This document shows positions 50,636-58,369 of a stretch of 64,000 bases of DNA, one piece after another (position 1 is the first letter of the stretch; every line of letters starts with the position of its first letter). Location of the stretch: contig NZ_JADQDF010000001.1 of assembly GCF_019263585.2 (NCBI RefSeq), positions 4,660,501-4,724,500 of the forward strand, given 5' to 3'. This DNA is from Pseudonocardia oceani (lineage in GTDB: Bacteria; Actinomycetota; Actinomycetes; Mycobacteriales; Pseudonocardiaceae). The notes under the pieces were generated by a model. That model saw only the letters and a list, made by a program, of their open reading frames with translations, was not told where the DNA came from and searched no databases. Position numbers and translations under genes: made by a program.

Positions 50636-52260
50636 TCACCCCGGCCCGGCTCATCCCGGAGCTCGTCGCGCACTTCACCGACCGCGGGCTGTGGCGGGAC
50701 ACGCTCACCGACTCCCACCTCGCCGCGCACGCCCGCGCCGACGGCGCGCGCCTGGCGGTCGTCGATCGCGATCGCAGCGTCAGCTACGCCGAGCTGGACG
50801 CGCTGGTGAACCGGACCGCGTCCGCGCTGCGGGCCAGGGGCATCGACCGCGGCGACGTCGTGGCCTGGCAGCTGCCGAACTGGGTCGAGGCGTTCGCCGT
50901 GCACCACGGCGCGATCCGGATCGGCGCGGTCAGCAACCCGATCATCCCGATCTACCGGCACCGCGAGATGGAGTTCATCCTGCGCCAGTCGGGAGCGAAG
51001 ATCGTCATCGGGCCGGGCGTGTTCCGCGGGTTCGACCACGCGGCGATGCTGGTCCAGCTCCGCGACGAGCTGCCCGCGCTGCGCGACGTCGTCGTGGTCG
51101 GCGGGCAGGCACCGGCGGGCGCGCTCCCGTTCGCGGAGCTGCTCGCCGCCGGGAGCGACGGACCACCCGCCGCCGAGCGCGGCGCCAACGACGTGACGGT
51201 GCTGCTCTACACCTCCGGGACGACGGCGGACCCGAAGGGCGCACTGCACACGCACAACACCCTGGACTACGAGAACCGCAGCATCATCGAGCTGTTCGGC
51301 CTCGGCGGCCACGACGTGGTGTTCATGCCGTCACCGGTCGCACACATCACCGGGGTGCTCTACGCGCTGCAGTTGCCGTTCATGCTCGGCACGCACGTCG
51401 TGCTGCAGGACGTCTGGGAGCCAGGGCGGGCGCTGGAGCTGCTGGAGCGGCACCGGTGCAGCTTCACGGTCGCCGCGACCCCGTTCCTGCACGGCATCCT
51501 GCACCACCCGGATCGCCCCCGATTCGACCTCGGCTCCTTCACCACGTTCGCGTGCGGCGGGGCGGACGTGCCCCCCGAGCTGATCCGGCACGCCACCAGG
51601 GAACTGGGGTGCATGGCCGCGCGCGCCTACGGGTCGACCGAGTTCCCCACGCTGTCCGCCGGCAACGCCGCCGACCCGGTGGAGAAGCGCGCCACCACGG
51701 ACGGCAGGCGGATCGGGGCGGCCGAGGCGAAGGTGCTCGGCCTCGACGGGCGCCCGGTCGCCCCCGGTGTCGCCGGCGAACTGTTCGTCCGCGGGCCGGA
51801 GCTGTTCGTCGGGTACCTCGACGCGGGGCTCGACGAGGAGGCCTTCGACGCGGAGGGCTGGTTCGCCACGGGTGACCTGGCCGTGCTCGATGCGGAGGGC
51901 TACGTGCAGATCACCGGCCGCCGCAAGGACATCATCATCCGGGGCGGGGAGAACATCTCGGCGAAGGAGGTCGAGGACCTGCTCTTCGAGCATCCTGCGG
52001 TGCGCGAGGTCGCGGTCGTCGGAATGCCCGACCCGGTGCTCGTGGAGCGGATCTGCGCATACGTCGTCCCCGTGGACGACGCCGCCGTCGAACTGGCCGA
52101 CCTGGTGGCGTTCCTGCGCGGGCGGCGCATCGCCAACCAGAAGCTGCCCGAGCGGCTGGAGGTCGTCACCGAGATGCCCCGGACGGCCAGCGGCAAGATC
52201 CAGAAGTTCCGGCTGCGGGAGGACGTCCGGCGACGGCTCACCGAGGGCGTCGCGTCCTGA
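50632..52260 (+). CDS. AMP-forming acyl-CoA ligase
   Basis: 542 residues of the ANL superfamily. P-loop VLLYTSGTTADPKGALHTHN, A5-type YGSTEFPTLSAG, hinge FATGDLAVLDAEGYVQITGRRKDIIIRGGENISAKEVEDLL, and the C-terminal Lys in MPRTASGKIQKFRLRED. It adenylates a carboxylic acid and forms its CoA thioester. Overall it resembles cyclohexanecarboxylate/short-chain ligases; the acid is unknown. It is last in the operon after the second dehydrogenase pair and converges on the FadR-type gene 12 bases away. Copy A lacks it. Confidence 0.92.
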   Translation: MITPARLIPELVAHFTDRGLWRDTLTDSHLAAHARADGARLAVVDRDRSVSYAELDALVNRTASALRARGIDRGDVVAWQLPNWVEAFAVHHGAIRIGAVSNPIIPIYRHREMEFILRQSGAKIVIGPGVFRGFDHAAMLVQLRDELPALRDVVVVGGQAPAGALPFAELLAAGSDGPPAAERGANDVTVLLYTSGTTADPKGALHTHNTLDYENRSIIELFGLGGHDVVFMPSPVAHITGVLYALQLPFMLGTHVVLQDVWEPGRALELLERHRCSFTVAATPFLHGILHHPDRPRFDLGSFTTFACGGADVPPELIRHATRELGCMAARAYGSTEFPTLSAGNAADPVEKRATTDGRRIGAAEAKVLGLDGRPVAPGVAGELFVRGPELFVGYLDAGLDEEAFDAEGWFATGDLAVLDAEGYVQITGRRKDIIIRGGENISAKEVEDLLFEHPAVREVAVVGMPDPVLVERICAYVVPVDDAAVELADLVAFLRGRRIANQKLPERLEVVTEMPRTASGKIQKFRLREDVRRRLTEGVAS

Positions 52261-52272
52261 CCGGGCGGCTGC

Positions 52273-53016
52273 TCAGCGCCGCCACACCACCGGTCGCGAC
52301 ACCAGGTCCTTGTGCTTCTTGTGCCAGTAGTCGTCGGCCTCGTCGAGGTGGTCGCGCATCAACTGCTCGGCGCGGTCGGCGTCGTGGGCGCGCAGGGCCT
52401 CGATGATGCGGGCGTGGGCCTGCGCCGCCGCGATGTAGCGGCGCGACGAGTAGGTGACGCCGCCCGCGACGCCGTCGGCGACGCTGCCGAGGCTCTCGAC
52501 GAACACCTGCAGCACGACGCTGCGCGCGGCCCTGGACAGCGTGGCGTGGAAGATCCGGTTCTGCTCCTGGAAGACCTCGGGGTTCGGGTTGTCGAGGATC
52601 AGGCAGACCGTCCGGTCCATGGCGTCCAGGTCCGCGTCGGAGATCCGGCTCGCGGCCAGCCGGGCGATCGTGGGCTCGAGCGCGCGCCGCGCCTCCATCA
52701 CGTCGTCGAGCGAGGCGTCCTCGAACTGCAGGATGAGGGTGAGGGCCTCGCCCAGGTCCTCGGGACGAGGACGGCGCACGACCGGCCCCCCGCCCGGTCC
52801 GGGGCGCAGCGTGATGACGTTGCGGGTCTCCAGCAGCCGCAGTGCCTCACGAATGGTGGAGCGGCCGACGTCGAAGCTCTCGATCATCTCCCGTTCGGTG
52901 GGCAGGACGCTGCCGGCCGAGAGCTTGGCGTTCACGATATGACTGGCCAGTTCGCGGGCGATGACCTCGGACATCTTCGGACTCCGGCGATTGCTGCCCT
53001 GCGCACCGGTCCTCAT
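52273..53016 (-). CDS. FadR-type GntR regulator (copy B)
   Basis: 247 residues. MSEVIARELASHIVNAKLSAGSVLPTEREMIESFDVGRSTIREALRLLETRNVI is the winged helix; FEDASLDDVMEARRALEPTIARLAASRI and FHATLSRAARSVVLQVFVESLGSVADGVAGG begin the FCD domain. It is nearly identical in plan to the copy A regulator, so the two may control each other's targets. The palindrome CATCATGATG lies 56-65 bases before ATG 53016, suggesting autoregulation. Divergent from the LLM gene at 53.4 kb. Confidence 0.9.
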   Translation of the reverse strand: MRTGAQGSNRRSPKMSEVIARELASHIVNAKLSAGSVLPTEREMIESFDVGRSTIREALRLLETRNVITLRPGPGGGPVVRRPRPEDLGEALTLILQFEDASLDDVMEARRALEPTIARLAASRISDADLDAMDRTVCLILDNPNPEVFQEQNRIFHATLSRAARSVVLQVFVESLGSVADGVAGGVTYSSRRYIAAAQAHARIIEALRAHDADRAEQLMRDHLDEADDYWHKKHKDLVSRPVVWRR

Positions 53017-53394
53017 TCCGCCACACCTCTCGCTCCGGGGCGCCGCGGGCCGGGCCTCGGCAATAGTTGCACATCATGATGATAGCCAGCGGCTGCCGCC
53101 GGGACCCTCCAGCCTCGTGGGCGGCACCGATCGGAACGGCATCGACGCTGTTCAGGGCCGTGTCGGGCGCGCTGCTGCCGCCTTCGTCGGCGCGTCATCC
53201 GCGGCTGCCGGACCGTCCGGAGTGTTGCACTTTCGGACAGGTTCGCGCCTGGTCGCCCGGCTAGGTTCGTGCCAGCGTGATCCACCCGAACGTCCTGAAC
53301 CAACTCCGCCGCGCAACGGCCGGTGGCGGAGTGATCGGCAATTCGAGGCCCCGCTCGGACGGGCCCTCATCGACCCGTGGAGGAGTGAGCACGT
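53017..53394. promoter_or_regulatory. Divergent control region FadR / LLM (copy B)
   Basis: No gene is visible in these 378 bases. They contain the palindrome CATCATGATG (53072-53081) near the regulator start and TGTTGCACTTTCGGACA (53223-53239). As in copy A, GCTAG follows 20 bases after the latter, and GGAGGAGTGAGCAC precedes GTG 53395. Confidence 0.6.
53223..53239 (+). promoter_or_regulatory. TGTNGCNNNTTCGGACA activator-type site (copy B LLM gene)
   Basis: TGTTGCACTTTCGGACA, 155 bases before the LLM GTG. It matches the copy A site 29905-29921 in position and in the following AGGT, although most surrounding DNA differs. Confidence 0.6.
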
Positions 53395-54600
53395 GAAGTT
53401 CGTCTTTTCATGCTCCCGGCACTTCCGGCTTCTGAGCGCGAGCGGGAGGCGTTGCGTCCGATCGTCCACAAGACCGAGAAGTGGCAGCAGATGCTCACCG
53501 AGGTGCGTGAGCTGGCCAAGATGGCCGACGACTACGGCTTCGAGGCGATCTGCTTCCCCGAGCACCACCTGCACGCCGAGGGCATGGAGCAGGGTGGGCC
53601 GCACTCCCTCTACTTGGACGTCCCGCACCACACCAAGAACATCAAGGTCGGCCCGGTCGGGTACGTGCTGCCCAGCCACAACCCGGTCAAGCTTGCCATC
53701 GAGACGGCGTGGCTGGACCAGATGACGAAGGGCCGCACGGTCGTCGGGTTCGCCCGCGGCTACCAGGAGCGCTGGTTCAACGCCATGACGCAGCTGCTCC
53801 CGGTCCAGACCGCCACCAGTGACGCGAGCGAGCGCGACAAGCTCAACCGCGAGCTGTTCGAGGAGGTCTACCGGATCCTCAAGCTCGCCTGGAAGGAGGA
53901 GTCGTTCTCTTACGAAGGCAAGTTCTACTCGTTCCCGTACCCGCCGGGCGGGACGAACTGGCCGGCGGCCGACTACATCCGGCGGTTCGGCGCCGACGGT
54001 GAGATCGGCGACGACGGCCTGCTGCACAAGATCTCCGTTGTGCCGAAGCCGTACCAGAAGCCGCACCCGAAGCTGTTCCAGGCGTTCTCGATGAGCGAGA
54101 ACACGATCCGCTGGACGGCCCGCGAGGGCATCACCCCGATCATCCTGACCTCGATCCCCGAGGACTACCACAAGATGGTCGAGGCCTACCAGGACGAGGC
54201 GAAGCAGCACCTCGGCCTCGATCTGGCACTCGGCAAGAACACCGGGGTGCTGCGGTCGGTCCACTTCGGACGTAACAAGGACGAGGCGATGCGCCAGGCG
54301 CAGCGCGGCGTGTCGGGCATGGGCTGGGAGAACTTCTGGGGCCACCACGGCTTCTACGAGGTCTTCCGCAAGGCCGGCGAGACCGGCCCCGTCCCGCAGA
54401 CGGTCGAGCGGATGGAGGAGTCGCACTACCTCTACGCCGGCGACGTCGGGCACGTGACCGAGAAGATGCACGAGCTGTGGGAGAACGGCAGCCCGGAGTA
54501 CTTCGTCTGGTGGTCCGACCAGGGCTCCTGCCCTTCAACGAGGTCCGGCGCAACCTTCAGCTGTTCGGCGAGAAGATCATGCCGCAGTTCCCCGGCTGAT
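53395..54600 (+). pseudogene. Luciferase-like monooxygenase with two single-base frameshifts (copy B)
   Basis: The GTG at 53395 is in the same context as in copy A, but GTCTTTTCATGC has one base fewer than copy A's ATCTATTTCATGC, shifting the frame after codon 4. Near 54525, GGCTCCTGCCC versus GGCATGTTGCCC loses another base, so the last 24 residues (copy A: MLPFNEVRRNLQLFGEKIMP) are misread and the frame runs on to 54894 into the esterase gene. Starting at the internal ATG 53410 would give most of the barrel without strand 1. It is probably inactive, unless the shifts are sequencing errors. Confidence 0.75.
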
Positions 54601-54618
54601 CCCGACACGCTCGGAATG

Positions 54619-54652
54619 GGTGGGTGGTCCCGCGCGAACGGGACCACCCACC
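54619..54652. terminator. Hairpin terminator after the copy B LLM gene
   Basis: A 14-bp stem (GGTGGGTGGTCCCG / CGGGACCACCCACC) with a 6-base loop, 19 bases after the LLM gene's original stop and 60 bases before the esterase ATG. Confidence 0.7.
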
Positions 54653-54712
54653 TCCCCGTGCCGACCGAACGGGTCGTCGACGACCCGTCCCCCATGACGA
54701 AGGGATCTCCCG

Positions 54713-55648
54713 ATGGCGTTGGATCCACAGACCCAGGGCCTGCTCGAGGCGATGCAGGACCAGGGCATGAAGTCGTTCGAGCAGATGAGCGTGTCCGAGG
54801 CGCGCGACGCGGCCATGGCGTTCCGCGGCCTGCAGGCCGAGCCGGCCGCCGTCGCGGCCGTGCACGACCGGACCATCCCCGGCGCGGACGGTGAGCTGCC
54901 GATCCGCATCTTCGTCCCCGGCGGCGAGGGGCCACTGCCGGTTCTGACCTACTTCCACGGCGGCGGCTGGGTGATCGGCAACCTCGAGGTCGCCGACAAG
55001 CCGTGCCGTGCCCTGGCCGCCGCGTCCGGCGCCATCGTGGTGGCCACCCAGTACCGGATGGCCCCGGAGACGAAGTTCCCCGGCGCGGTGGACGACTGCT
55101 ACGCCGCGCTGCAGTGGGTGGCCGCGAACGCGGCCGAGTTCGGCGGTGACCCGAGCCGGCTGGGTGTGATCGGGGACAGCGCGGGCGCCAACCTCGCGGC
55201 GGTCGTGGCACTCAAGGCGCGCGACGAGGGCGGCCCGCGGATCCGGGCGCAGGTGCTGACCTACCCGGTCACCGACGCGACCTCCGACCTGCCCTCGCGC
55301 CGGGAGAACGCCGAGGGCTACCTGCTCACCGCGGGGTCGATGGACTGGTTCTGGCGGCACTACCTGCGCGAGCCCGGTGACGGCAAGAACCCCTACGCCT
55401 CGCCGCTGCTGGCCGCCGACCACTCGGGGCTGCCCCCCGCCTTGGTCCTCACCATGGAGTTCGACCCCTTGCGCGACGAGGGCGAGGCCTACGCCGAGAA
55501 GCTGAAGGCGGCCGGCGTCCCGGTGACCCTGCAGCGGTACGACGGGCTGATCCACGGGACCTACTGGATGACCGCCGCGATCGAGCGCTCCGGCGAGCTG
55601 TACAGAGCGATCGCGGAGTTCGTCCGGTCCGAGCTCGCCGTGCAGTGA
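54713..55648 (+). CDS. HSL-family (acetyl-hydrolase-like) alpha/beta esterase
   Basis: 311 residues. The oxyanion motif HGGGW lies at 82-86, the nucleophile elbow GDSAG at 154-158 (Ser156), TMEFDPLRDEGEAYA carries the acid and YDGLIHGTYWM the His: the standard hormone-sensitive-lipase family set. These enzymes cleave short-chain or bulky esters. Placed after an LLM (type II Baeyer-Villiger-like) gene, it could hydrolyse the ester product (inference). ATG 54713 follows AAGGGAT. It is absent from copy A. Intact. Confidence 0.92.
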   Translation: MALDPQTQGLLEAMQDQGMKSFEQMSVSEARDAAMAFRGLQAEPAAVAAVHDRTIPGADGELPIRIFVPGGEGPLPVLTYFHGGGWVIGNLEVADKPCRALAAASGAIVVATQYRMAPETKFPGAVDDCYAALQWVAANAAEFGGDPSRLGVIGDSAGANLAAVVALKARDEGGPRIRAQVLTYPVTDATSDLPSRRENAEGYLLTAGSMDWFWRHYLREPGDGKNPYASPLLAADHSGLPPALVLTMEFDPLRDEGEAYAEKLKAAGVPVTLQRYDGLIHGTYWMTAAIERSGELYRAIAEFVRSELAVQ

Positions 55649-55665
55649 TCGTCTCGGTCGACACC

Positions 55666-55693
55666 ACGGCGCGGCCAACGGTGGCCGCGCCGT
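55666..55693. terminator. Strong hairpin between esterase and YciI-like genes
   Basis: A perfect 12-bp stem (ACGGCGCGGCCA / TGGCCGCGCCGT) with a 4-base loop, 18 bases after the esterase stop. It could terminate or attenuate transcription into the YciI-MBL-cupin genes. Confidence 0.6.
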
Positions 55694-55734
55694 CCGACCC
55701 CGGGCAGTGACCGATTCATCCAGAGGGAGTGGGC

Positions 55735-56016
55735 ATGGCGTTCTTCACCGTGGTGTGGAAGTACACCGACGACACCGAGCTGATCGACAAGGCGCGCGGC
55801 CCGCACGGGGCCTACCTGAGAGAGCTGATCGGAGCCGGGTCCCTGCGCATCGCCGGCCCGTTCGAGGACGGCACCGGCGGAATCCTCGTGTTCGAGGTCG
55901 CCGGCCAGGAGGAGCTGAAGCCCCTGCTCGACGAGGACCCCTACGTCGCGCAGGGCGTGGTCGTCGACACGCAGATCTACCCGTTCAAGCCGGTGCTCGG
56001 AGCGTTGGCGGGCTGA
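55735..56016 (+). CDS. YciI-like protein (copy B)
   Basis: 93 residues: MAFFTVVWKYTDDTELIDKARGPHGAYLRELIGAGSLRIAGPFEDGTGGILVFEVAGQEELKPLLDEDPYVAQGVVVDTQIYPFKPVLG. Dimeric alpha-beta-barrel, YciI type. ATG 55735 follows AGGGAGTGGGC; a GTG two codons earlier is possible. First of three closely spaced genes (24 and 34 base gaps) with the MBL-fold hydrolase and cupin, so a shared step in degradation is likely. Reaction unknown. Confidence 0.85.
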   Translation: MAFFTVVWKYTDDTELIDKARGPHGAYLRELIGAGSLRIAGPFEDGTGGILVFEVAGQEELKPLLDEDPYVAQGVVVDTQIYPFKPVLGALAG

Positions 56017-56040
56017 TCGCCCGCCGAGAGAGGACTACCT

Positions 56041-56913
56041 ATGTCCGCACGGCACGCCCCTGTCGAGTCGATCGACGTCGGCGACATCAGGGTGACCTAC
56101 CTGCCCGACGGCGACGCGTCGCTCTCGGCCAGCGCCATCTTCCCCGCGGCCAACGACGCGCTCTGGGAGGCGCACCGCGAGCTGTTCGACGACGACGGCA
56201 AGTTGCTCATGTCCCTCGGCGGCTTCCTCGTCGAGAGCGGCGGCAAGAAAATCATCGTCGACCTCGGCTTCGGGGACATGACCGTCCCGTTCCCTCCGGT
56301 GGACGGGGAGTTCCGCGGCGGCAAGCTGCTCACCAGCCTGCGCCAGGCCGGCGTCGAACCCGGCGACGTGGACGTCGTGTTCTACACCCACATGCACCTC
56401 GACCACGTGGGGTGGACCGCACAGAACGGTGAGCTGACCTTCCCCAACGCCCGCCACGTCGTGGGCGACGGCGAGTTCGACTTCTGGCAGGGGGTGACCG
56501 ACGAGGGGCTCGCGGCGGTCGGGCCGCATCCCGAGGCGGTTCAGGCTCCGCTGGTGAACCGCATCGAGTCGGTGGCCGACGGTGCGCTCATCGCCACCGG
56601 GGTGAACGTGCTCGCGAGCCCAGGGCACACGCCGGGCCACTGCTCGGCGGTGATCTCCTCGGGGCAGGAGCGGGCGATCATCCTGGGCGACGTCGTGCAC
56701 TGCCCGCTGCAGCTCGCCGACGGCGACCTGCGGATCATCTTCGACGTGGACCCGGACGTGGCGGCCCGGACCCGCGACCGGATCGCCGCCGAGCTCGAAG
56801 GCGACCCCACCACGATCGGAGCAGACGGCCACTTCAGCGGCTCCGCGTTCGGCCGGATCGTGCCGGCCTCCGGTCGTCGCTGGGTGGACCTGGCCGAGAC
56901 CTCCGCCCGGTAG
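56041..56913 (+). CDS. Metallo-beta-lactamase-fold hydrolase (copy B)
   Basis: 290 residues with the metal motif THMHLDHVG (H117, H119, D121, H122), then ASPGHTPGHCSAVIS (third His), ILGDVVHCPLQL (bridging Asp) and GADGHFSGSAFGRI (final His). The family includes lactonases, thioesterases and glyoxalase II-like enzymes; lactone or thioester hydrolysis fits the context (inference). The copy A version retains only fragments, so this is the sole working copy. A GAGAGAGG site precedes ATG 56041. Confidence 0.9.
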   Translation: MSARHAPVESIDVGDIRVTYLPDGDASLSASAIFPAANDALWEAHRELFDDDGKLLMSLGGFLVESGGKKIIVDLGFGDMTVPFPPVDGEFRGGKLLTSLRQAGVEPGDVDVVFYTHMHLDHVGWTAQNGELTFPNARHVVGDGEFDFWQGVTDEGLAAVGPHPEAVQAPLVNRIESVADGALIATGVNVLASPGHTPGHCSAVISSGQERAIILGDVVHCPLQLADGDLRIIFDVDPDVAARTRDRIAAELEGDPTTIGADGHFSGSAFGRIVPASGRRWVDLAETSAR

Positions 56914-56947
56914 CGATCCGCGCAGTTCCCCGACAGAAGGAGAGATC

Positions 56948-57493
56948 GTGGCGTTCGACGTCAAGAAGGTCGTGACCGACCGCACCAGCGACGGCACGTC
57001 GGTGTTCGTGGACGAGACGCGGGTCGAGCCGTCGTCGGTGATGGCGATGCCGGGCTCGGAGCTGTTCAACATCTGGGGCACCGAGGACGGCACGCCGTTC
57101 GTGGGCGCAGGCGACAATCCCGCGACCGTTCCGTTCCCGTTCTTCCCCGGGCCGGGCGGCACTCGGTTCGTCATCGTGCGGTTCGCTCCCGAGTCGACCC
57201 CGCCCGCCGACGCCGGCCCGGAGGAGGTCGTGGCGGAGGCCGAGGAGAAGCAGCCCGGCCTGGTCCACGTGTTCGAGCCCGACACACCTGGCATGCACAC
57301 CACGGACAGCATCGACTACGGGATCTGCGTGGACGGCGAGATCTGGCTCGAGCTCGACGACGGCGCCGAGGTGCACGTCACCCCTGGCACCTGCGTCGTG
57401 CAGCAGGGCACCCGGCACGCCTGGCACAACCGCAGTGATCGGCACTGCACGATGGTCTACGTGCTGGTCGGAGCCGAGCGCAAGTCCGGCTGA
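56948..57493 (+). CDS. Cupin-domain protein (copy B)
   Basis: 181 residues, MAFDVKKVVTDRTSDGTSVFVDETRVEPSSVMAMPGSELFNIWGTEDGTPFVG with a C-terminal cupin barrel (DGEIWLELDDGAEVHVTPGTCVVQQGTRHAWHNRSDRHC). The only clear potential metal ligands are the late His residues, so it may be a non-metal cupin or ligand-binding protein. Third gene of the YciI-MBL-cupin unit; GTG 56948 follows AAGGAGAG. Highly similar to copy A. Confidence 0.85.
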   Translation: MAFDVKKVVTDRTSDGTSVFVDETRVEPSSVMAMPGSELFNIWGTEDGTPFVGAGDNPATVPFPFFPGPGGTRFVIVRFAPESTPPADAGPEEVVAEAEEKQPGLVHVFEPDTPGMHTTDSIDYGICVDGEIWLELDDGAEVHVTPGTCVVQQGTRHAWHNRSDRHCTMVYVLVGAERKSG

Positions 57494-57496
57494 GAC

Positions 57497-57540
57497 CGCG
57501 AACGGCCCGGTCCGGGGAGACCCGGACCGGGCCGTTCGCG
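57497..57540. terminator. Bidirectional terminator with a 19-bp perfect stem (copy B)
   Basis: The arms 57497-57515 and 57522-57540 are exact complements around a 6-base loop, immediately after the cupin stop and 10 bases before the end of the convergent hydrolase gene. Confidence 0.85.
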
Positions 57541-57549
57541 CGTCCGCGG

Positions 57550-58347
57550 TTACTCCTTGAGGTAGTCGAGCACCAACGGTGCGACGATGTCGAGCTGCTC
57601 CCACTGCGGGACGTGGCCGGCGCCCTTCACGATCTCGATGCGGGAGTCGGCGATGGCGGCGGCGAAGTCGTCGGCGTAGACCGGTGAGATCAGCTTGTCC
57701 TCCGCGCCCCAGATGATGAGGGTGGGCGCGGTGACCCGGTGCAGCCGCTTCTTCAGACCCTTGTCCGGGATGGGCCAGACGAACTTCCCGGTGGTGCCCA
57801 GCGCCCACACGGAGTCGGCCATCGCAATGGCCATCTCCATCGGGTCGGTGGGCAGCGTGAGGAACTCCTGCACGGGCTTGGCGGCGAGGTTGCTGAACAG
57901 CGTCGCGACGAGGTCGGCCTGGGAGAGCATCATGTACGGCGCGACCGGGATGTCCTCACGCCACAGCCCGATCGGGTCGATGAGCACCATCTTGCTGACC
58001 CGCTCCGGGCGCAGCGCGGCCAGCTCGCAGGCCATCATCCCGCCGAAGGAGCTGCCGACGACGGGCACCGATGCCAGGCCGAGCCCGTCGAGGATCTCGT
58101 CGTAGATCAGGGAGAGGTCCCACAGCGAGTCGACCTGGTAGATGGAGTCCCTGGCGGTGGCGCCGGTTCCGGGGTGGTCGGGGGCGTAGACGGTGTGGTG
58201 TTCGGCCAGCGCGTCGAGGAAGGCGTCCCATCGGGGTCCGCCGGCGGTGTGCAGGTAGACGACGGGGCTTCCGCTCCCTGCCACCTTCACCTTCGCCTCG
58301 AAGTCGCAATGCCGCAGCTGAAGGGTCTCGGTCGTCGGTGCAGCCAT
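57550..58347 (-). CDS. Alpha/beta hydrolase (copy B)
   Basis: 265 residues: VVYLHTAGGPRWDAF (oxyanion), APDHPGTGATARD, VVGSSFGGMM (nucleophile Ser100), LIIWGAEDKLIS (acid) and GAGHVPQWEQ (His). Family as for copy A at 32664-33461. It follows the LLM gene (22-base gap) in a leftward two-gene unit, a common pairing of monooxygenase and ester or C-C hydrolase. Intact; substrate unknown. Confidence 0.9.
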   Translation of the reverse strand: MAAPTTETLQLRHCDFEAKVKVAGSGSPVVYLHTAGGPRWDAFLDALAEHHTVYAPDHPGTGATARDSIYQVDSLWDLSLIYDEILDGLGLASVPVVGSSFGGMMACELAALRPERVSKMVLIDPIGLWREDIPVAPYMMLSQADLVATLFSNLAAKPVQEFLTLPTDPMEMAIAMADSVWALGTTGKFVWPIPDKGLKKRLHRVTAPTLIIWGAEDKLISPVYADDFAAAIADSRIEIVKGAGHVPQWEQLDIVAPLVLDYLKE

Positions 58348-58369
58348 TACCGTGTCCTCCGGTCCCGGA

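Noticed and set aside
53410-54894. LLM frame of 494 codons reading into the esterase gene
   Set aside because: The last 125 codons are an out-of-frame reading caused by a base loss near 54525; annotated as a frameshifted LLM gene.
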